Shown here piece after piece: positions 60,742-64,000 of a stretch of 64,000 bases of DNA. Within the stretch, counting starts at the first letter, position 1; every line of letters begins with the position of its first letter. Source of the stretch: Bacteroidales bacterium (GTDB lineage: Bacteria > Bacteroidota > Bacteroidia > Bacteroidales > WCHB1-69); the NCBI GenBank assembly GCA_017525245.1, contig JAFXTE010000011.1, forward strand, positions 62,001 through 126,000. Reading direction: 5' to 3'. The translations under genes were made by a program, and so were the position numbers. Under the pieces are notes generated by a model. That model did no database searches and was not told where the DNA came from. It saw only the letters and a list, made by a program, of their open reading frames with translations.

Positions 60742-63576
60742 TTAATGTTGCATCGTGGTCGGATGCATGTCAGCGCGGGTGTAGATTTCGGGTTTGAAGT
60801 ATTTCTTCATGAACTCGACCATTTCTTTCTTAGTGACCGAATTGACAATATTATCGTATTCGGAAGGATTGACAATAGGATCGTCTTGGGTGACCTTTCC
60901 GCTGATGAAGCTGAGCCAGAAGCGGTTGGTTTGGATGTTCTTGGCGCGGGTGCTGAGCATCTGCTTCTTCACCAGTTCCATCGTTTTCTTATCCGGACCT
61001 TTGGCTTTGAAGTCGTTGAGAATCTTCAAGCTGGCATCGGCGAGCTTGTCGGTTTTCACAGGATCGCAACCCAGAAGAATCATCAAGGTCATCTCAGGGT
61101 GAGGGAGTTTGCTGGCGCCCATCTGCACCATCGGGGAATAGACATCGCCCATTTTTTCGCGCACGATGCGCACAAATTGGATGTCCAAAGCCTCACCGAT
61201 CATGTCGGCGATGATGGAGTTGCGGTAATTCCAGTCAATCGGGTTGGTGATATACATGCCCATCCAACCTTGTTCCTCAGTACCGGCATAAACGGTTTGC
61301 GTGGTGGCCTTGTCAGGACGCGGTTTCAAGACGCTGAGGTTGAATTTTTCTTTGTTTTTCGGATCGGTCTTCATTGAACCGAGATAGAGTTCCACGAATT
61401 CCTTCATTTCCTTTTCGTCGTAGTTGCCCACGAAGAAGAAGTTGAAATCGGCGGGATTGGAGAAACGCTCTTTGTAAATTTCAACGGCGCGATCGAAGTT
61501 CGCTTGGCTCAGATATTCGTCATCAAAGGAAAACATCTGTTTCATGTAAGGATCGTAGTTATAGGCTGCTTCCAGGAATTTGCCCAAATACTTGTACATC
61601 GGCTGTGCGGTGATCATCTTGAGCTGCTCTTTCGTTTCCTGCATCACCAATTCGAAAGCGTTCGGGTCGACACGCGGGTTGGTGAAGAAAGCATTGAGAT
61701 ACTGGAAGAAGAACTCCAAGTCCTTCGGAGAAGATGAGCCAGAGAAACCTTCGCTTAAGAGATTGATGTCTGGAGAAACACCCACGTTTTTACCTTTCAT
61801 CTTCTTCATCAAGGAATTGTAATCAATATTAGCGATACCGCCACGGTCGATGATTTCAGCGGCGAAATCGGCGGAAGCAAGATCCTTCACACCATAAAGT
61901 GATTTACCGCCCTTACTGCTGGCGCTGAACAGGATTTCATCGTTCTTATAGTCGGTTTTCTTCAGATAGACGGTGATACCATTGGAGAGTGTCCACTTTT
62001 CGGCACCCACAGCCTCGATTTTCTCCACAGAGGTGATTTTGCCGGGTTTCAGAGATCCCTTTTCCAAAATTTCCTGATCCTTGTAAGTGTCAACGTATGG
62101 TTTAACGTTTGCTAACGATTTGTCTTTCAGGATGGAAAGAATTTCATCCTTGGACGGAACTTTCACACCGTCTTTTTCGGGAGCGGTGACGATGGCCACC
62201 ATATTGTCTTCCGTGACCCAATCCTTGGCCAATGCGTTGACTTCAGCCAAAGTGATGCCTTCGATCAGCTTCTTGGCGTAGGTGTTCTCACGTTTTGCAC
62301 CCGGGATGGGGTCTTGACGCAGGAAGTTGTTGATGTATTGGCTGGCGAAACGGGCGGATTCAGTCTTATCGACCTCCTTGGCTGCCTTGTCATAATTCTC
62401 TAAAAGTTCCTCTTTGGCACGGTCAAGTTCGGTTTGCAGGAAACCATGTTTCAGCACGCGGTAGTCCTCTTGCAGGATCACACGCAATGCCTCAGGAATG
62501 CGGTTCTCCTTGGCCATGGCTTCCATGGCATACGCATCGGTATTTCCAATGAAATCGCCATAACCGCCACTAGCACCCAAGAACGGGCATTTCGGATCTT
62601 GCGTCATTTCTGAAAAACGGGCATCCAACATGGTGTTGTAGAGATCAATGCAAAGTTGCTGACGGAAATCACCGATCGTCTTCATCGGGGTGTGTTTGTG
62701 CTTGCGGATGAGCATCACTTGGCTACCCGTTGCTTCCTTATCGGTACAGACAGCCACGAGCGGCTCCTTATTGGCACCAATGCCGTAAATCTCTTTCTTG
62801 CGAGGGTTCTGCTTGGCGGGGATGTTGCCGAACATCGTCTTGATCTTGTCTTCCACAACTTTCACGTCAATGTCACCGACCACGATAACGGCCTGCAAAT
62901 CAGGACGGTACCAATCATGATAGAAATCCTTGATCACTTGGTAATCAAAAGTTTGCAGAATGTCAAGTTTACCGATGGGCATACGATCGGCATAACGGGA
63001 GTCCTTCATGAGGATAGGCCAGTACTCCTTGCGCATACGATCGTCGGCACCGAGACCGAGGCGGTATTCCTCGATGATGACACCGCGCTCTTCGTCAATC
63101 TCCTTGTTGTCATAAAGCAGACCGGCGGCCCAGCCACGGAGAATCTTAAGGCCGAGGTCGATGTTGTTAGGATCATCAAGCGGCATGGGGATCATATAGA
63201 CCGTCTCGTCAAAACTGGTGTAAGCGTTGAGGTCGGCGCCGAACACCACACCCTTGCTGCGCAGGTGGTCAACCACGCTGTTGCTCGGGAAACCTTCGAT
63301 ACCGTTGAAGGCCATGTGCTCGGTGAAGTGCGCCAAACCTTGTTGGTTGTCGTTCTCCTGGTTGGAGCCGGCGTTCACGGCGAGACGGAACTCCACACGG
63401 TCCTTCGGATAAGAGTTTTTACGAATGTAGTAGGTCAAGCCGTTGTCCAACTTGCCAATGGTCACATTAGGATCCGCTTTGATGGGATCGTTCAGATTCA
63501 GGTCGCCTTTCTGCTGCTGTGCGAAAACGGTCAACGCACACGCCAAGGCCATCAAAAACAAAAATACTTTTTTCAT
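60742..63576 (-). CDS. Secreted M16 peptidase, copy B
   Basis: The 944-residue zinc peptidase has a signal peptide (MKKVFLFLMALACALTVFAQ) and the zinc motif HFTEH (His83, Glu86, His87) with EERGVIIEEYRLG. The second M16 half is as in copy A (46031), with which it aligns over the whole length, differing by scattered substitutions and two extra residues near the N-terminus. Unlike copy A it is not flanked by ECF sigma genes. It has its own promoter (TATCTTTG at 63673-63680) and terminator. Probably periplasmic; substrates unknown. Confidence 0.92.
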   Translation of the reverse strand: MKKVFLFLMALACALTVFAQQQKGDLNLNDPIKADPNVTIGKLDNGLTYYIRKNSYPKDRVEFRLAVNAGSNQENDNQQGLAHFTEHMAFNGIEGFPSNSVVDHLRSKGVVFGADLNAYTSFDETVYMIPMPLDDPNNIDLGLKILRGWAAGLLYDNKEIDEERGVIIEEYRLGLGADDRMRKEYWPILMKDSRYADRMPIGKLDILQTFDYQVIKDFYHDWYRPDLQAVIVVGDIDVKVVEDKIKTMFGNIPAKQNPRKKEIYGIGANKEPLVAVCTDKEATGSQVMLIRKHKHTPMKTIGDFRQQLCIDLYNTMLDARFSEMTQDPKCPFLGASGGYGDFIGNTDAYAMEAMAKENRIPEALRVILQEDYRVLKHGFLQTELDRAKEELLENYDKAAKEVDKTESARFASQYINNFLRQDPIPGAKRENTYAKKLIEGITLAEVNALAKDWVTEDNMVAIVTAPEKDGVKVPSKDEILSILKDKSLANVKPYVDTYKDQEILEKGSLKPGKITSVEKIEAVGAEKWTLSNGITVYLKKTDYKNDEILFSASSKGGKSLYGVKDLASADFAAEIIDRGGIANIDYNSLMKKMKGKNVGVSPDINLLSEGFSGSSSPKDLEFFFQYLNAFFTNPRVDPNAFELVMQETKEQLKMITAQPMYKYLGKFLEAAYNYDPYMKQMFSFDDEYLSQANFDRAVEIYKERFSNPADFNFFFVGNYDEKEMKEFVELYLGSMKTDPKNKEKFNLSVLKPRPDKATTQTVYAGTEEQGWMGMYITNPIDWNYRNSIIADMIGEALDIQFVRIVREKMGDVYSPMVQMGASKLPHPEMTLMILLGCDPVKTDKLADASLKILNDFKAKGPDKKTMELVKKQMLSTRAKNIQTNRFWLSFISGKVTQDDPIVNPSEYDNIVNSVTKKEMVEFMKKYFKPEIYTRADMHPTTMQH

Positions 63577-63672
63577 AAATGTTTGTTTTATAAATAATTA
63601 TAGTTTATCCTTTGACGATTTTCTTTTTAGACGCAAAAATTGCAGAATAACTACAAAATTTTAAATCGGCGG

Positions 63673-63680
63673 CAAAGATA
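63673..63680 (-). promoter_or_regulatory. -7 box TATCTTTG for M16 copy B
   Basis: It is a TAnnTTTG match with a leader of about 96 bases to the M16 ATG. Confidence 0.5.
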
Positions 63681-63735
63681 CTATTTTTTAAGCAATAGCA
63701 ATATAGAGGTAATTTTCAAAAGTACAATAGTTTAA

Positions 63736-63771
63736 GTTGAAATCTGAAACTTGAAACCTGAAACCTGAAAC
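63736..63771. repeat. CTGAAAC octamer repeats before purE
   Basis: Units of 7-8 bases (TTGAAAT, CTGAAACT, TGAAACC, TGAAACC, TGAAAC) stand end to end, ending 21 bases before the purE -7 box. Confidence 0.75.
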
Positions 63772-63792
63772 AAAGGCATCGGGAATTTTTAT

Positions 63793-63800
63793 TACTTTTG
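63793..63800 (+). promoter_or_regulatory. -7 box TACTTTTG for purE
   Basis: It is a TAnnTTTG match 23 bases before the purE ATG. Confidence 0.55.
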
Positions 63801-63823
63801 CCACCGAATTTAAAACAAATAAC

Positions 63824-64000
63824 ATGCAACCATTAGTCAGTATCATCATGGGCAGCACCTCCGACCTTCCGGTGATGGAGGCCGCCTGCAAATTTTTTGA
63901 CAGTCAGGAAATTCCGTTTGAAATGTTGGCTTTGTCGGCGCACCGCACGCCCGATGAGGTGGCCGAATACGCCAAAAACGCCCATCAGCGTGGCATCAAG
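63824..64000 (+). CDS. purE: N5-carboxyaminoimidazole ribonucleotide mutase, N-terminal part
   Basis: The first 59 codons are in the window. VSIIMGSTSDLPVMEAACKF and LSAHRTPDEVAEYAKNA are the PurE signature with the MGSxSD substrate site and the catalytic His in SAHR. The enzyme acts in purine synthesis, which also fits guaA nearby on the opposite strand. The end of the gene is outside the window. Confidence 0.95.
   Translation, partial: MQPLVSIIMGSTSDLPVMEAACKFFDSQEIPFEMLALSAHRTPDEVAEYAKNAHQRGIK

Overview
The window reads as chromosomal DNA of an anaerobic member of the Bacteroidota, most likely order Bacteroidales. The reasons are promoters with a TAnnTTTG -7 box, an almost complete lack of Shine-Dalgarno sequences, secreted proteins with type IX secretion (T9SS) C-terminal tails, DUF4369, DUF4175 and FISUMP proteins, and two rubrerythrins. 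I cannot name genus or species. There are no rRNA genes, no CRISPR array and no complete insertion sequence. Layout: 1-2.7 kb holds the end of a ComF-type phosphoribosyltransferase, a field of short degenerate repeats, two small lipoproteins, a small secreted protein and a LytTR regulator. 3-10.3 kb holds a glycosyltransferase/peptidase-inhibitor pair, tRNA-Lys, folE, an MBL hydrolase, a MORN-repeat protein, rlmD and nadD, with dnaG divergent from nadD. 12.4-13.6 kb has two rubrerythrins. 13.8-22.6 kb is a minus-strand run of mnmG, ybeY, a T9SS esterase-like protein, a DUF4175 coiled-coil membrane protein, a LutB-like iron-sulfur protein and rpiB. 23.2-30.5 kb holds metG, a small outer-membrane barrel, uvrB, and an acyltransferase plus a GT9 glycosyltransferase. 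30.6-40 kb holds trmO, a PIN toxin-antitoxin pair, a FucP-type sugar transporter, rpe, a GH3 glycosidase, a T9SS beta-helix protein and hutI. From 40 kb on the sequence is more accessory. It has two wrecked ATPase genes and one intact relative, a FISUMP fusion protein, a thioredoxin fusion, two nearly identical ECF sigma/membrane-partner pairs around a large M16 peptidase, xerD and cinA. A debris zone follows at 54-58.4 kb: a DUF1016 nuclease stub, a frameshifted higB with intact higA, a T9SS protein, three copies of a T9SS tail end and a second toxin-antitoxin-like pair. Then come guaA, a second M16 peptidase and the start of purE. The observations I rate highest are the three near-identical T9SS tail ends (one in frame behind a single amber stop), the duplicated sigma/partner/M16 locus with unevenly conserved copies, promoters whose -7 box lies only 4-6 bases from the ATG (predicting leaderless mRNAs), and the repeats that fill intergenic DNA and run into gene ends and promoter -33 regions. 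I did not find a complete new defence or biosynthetic system.
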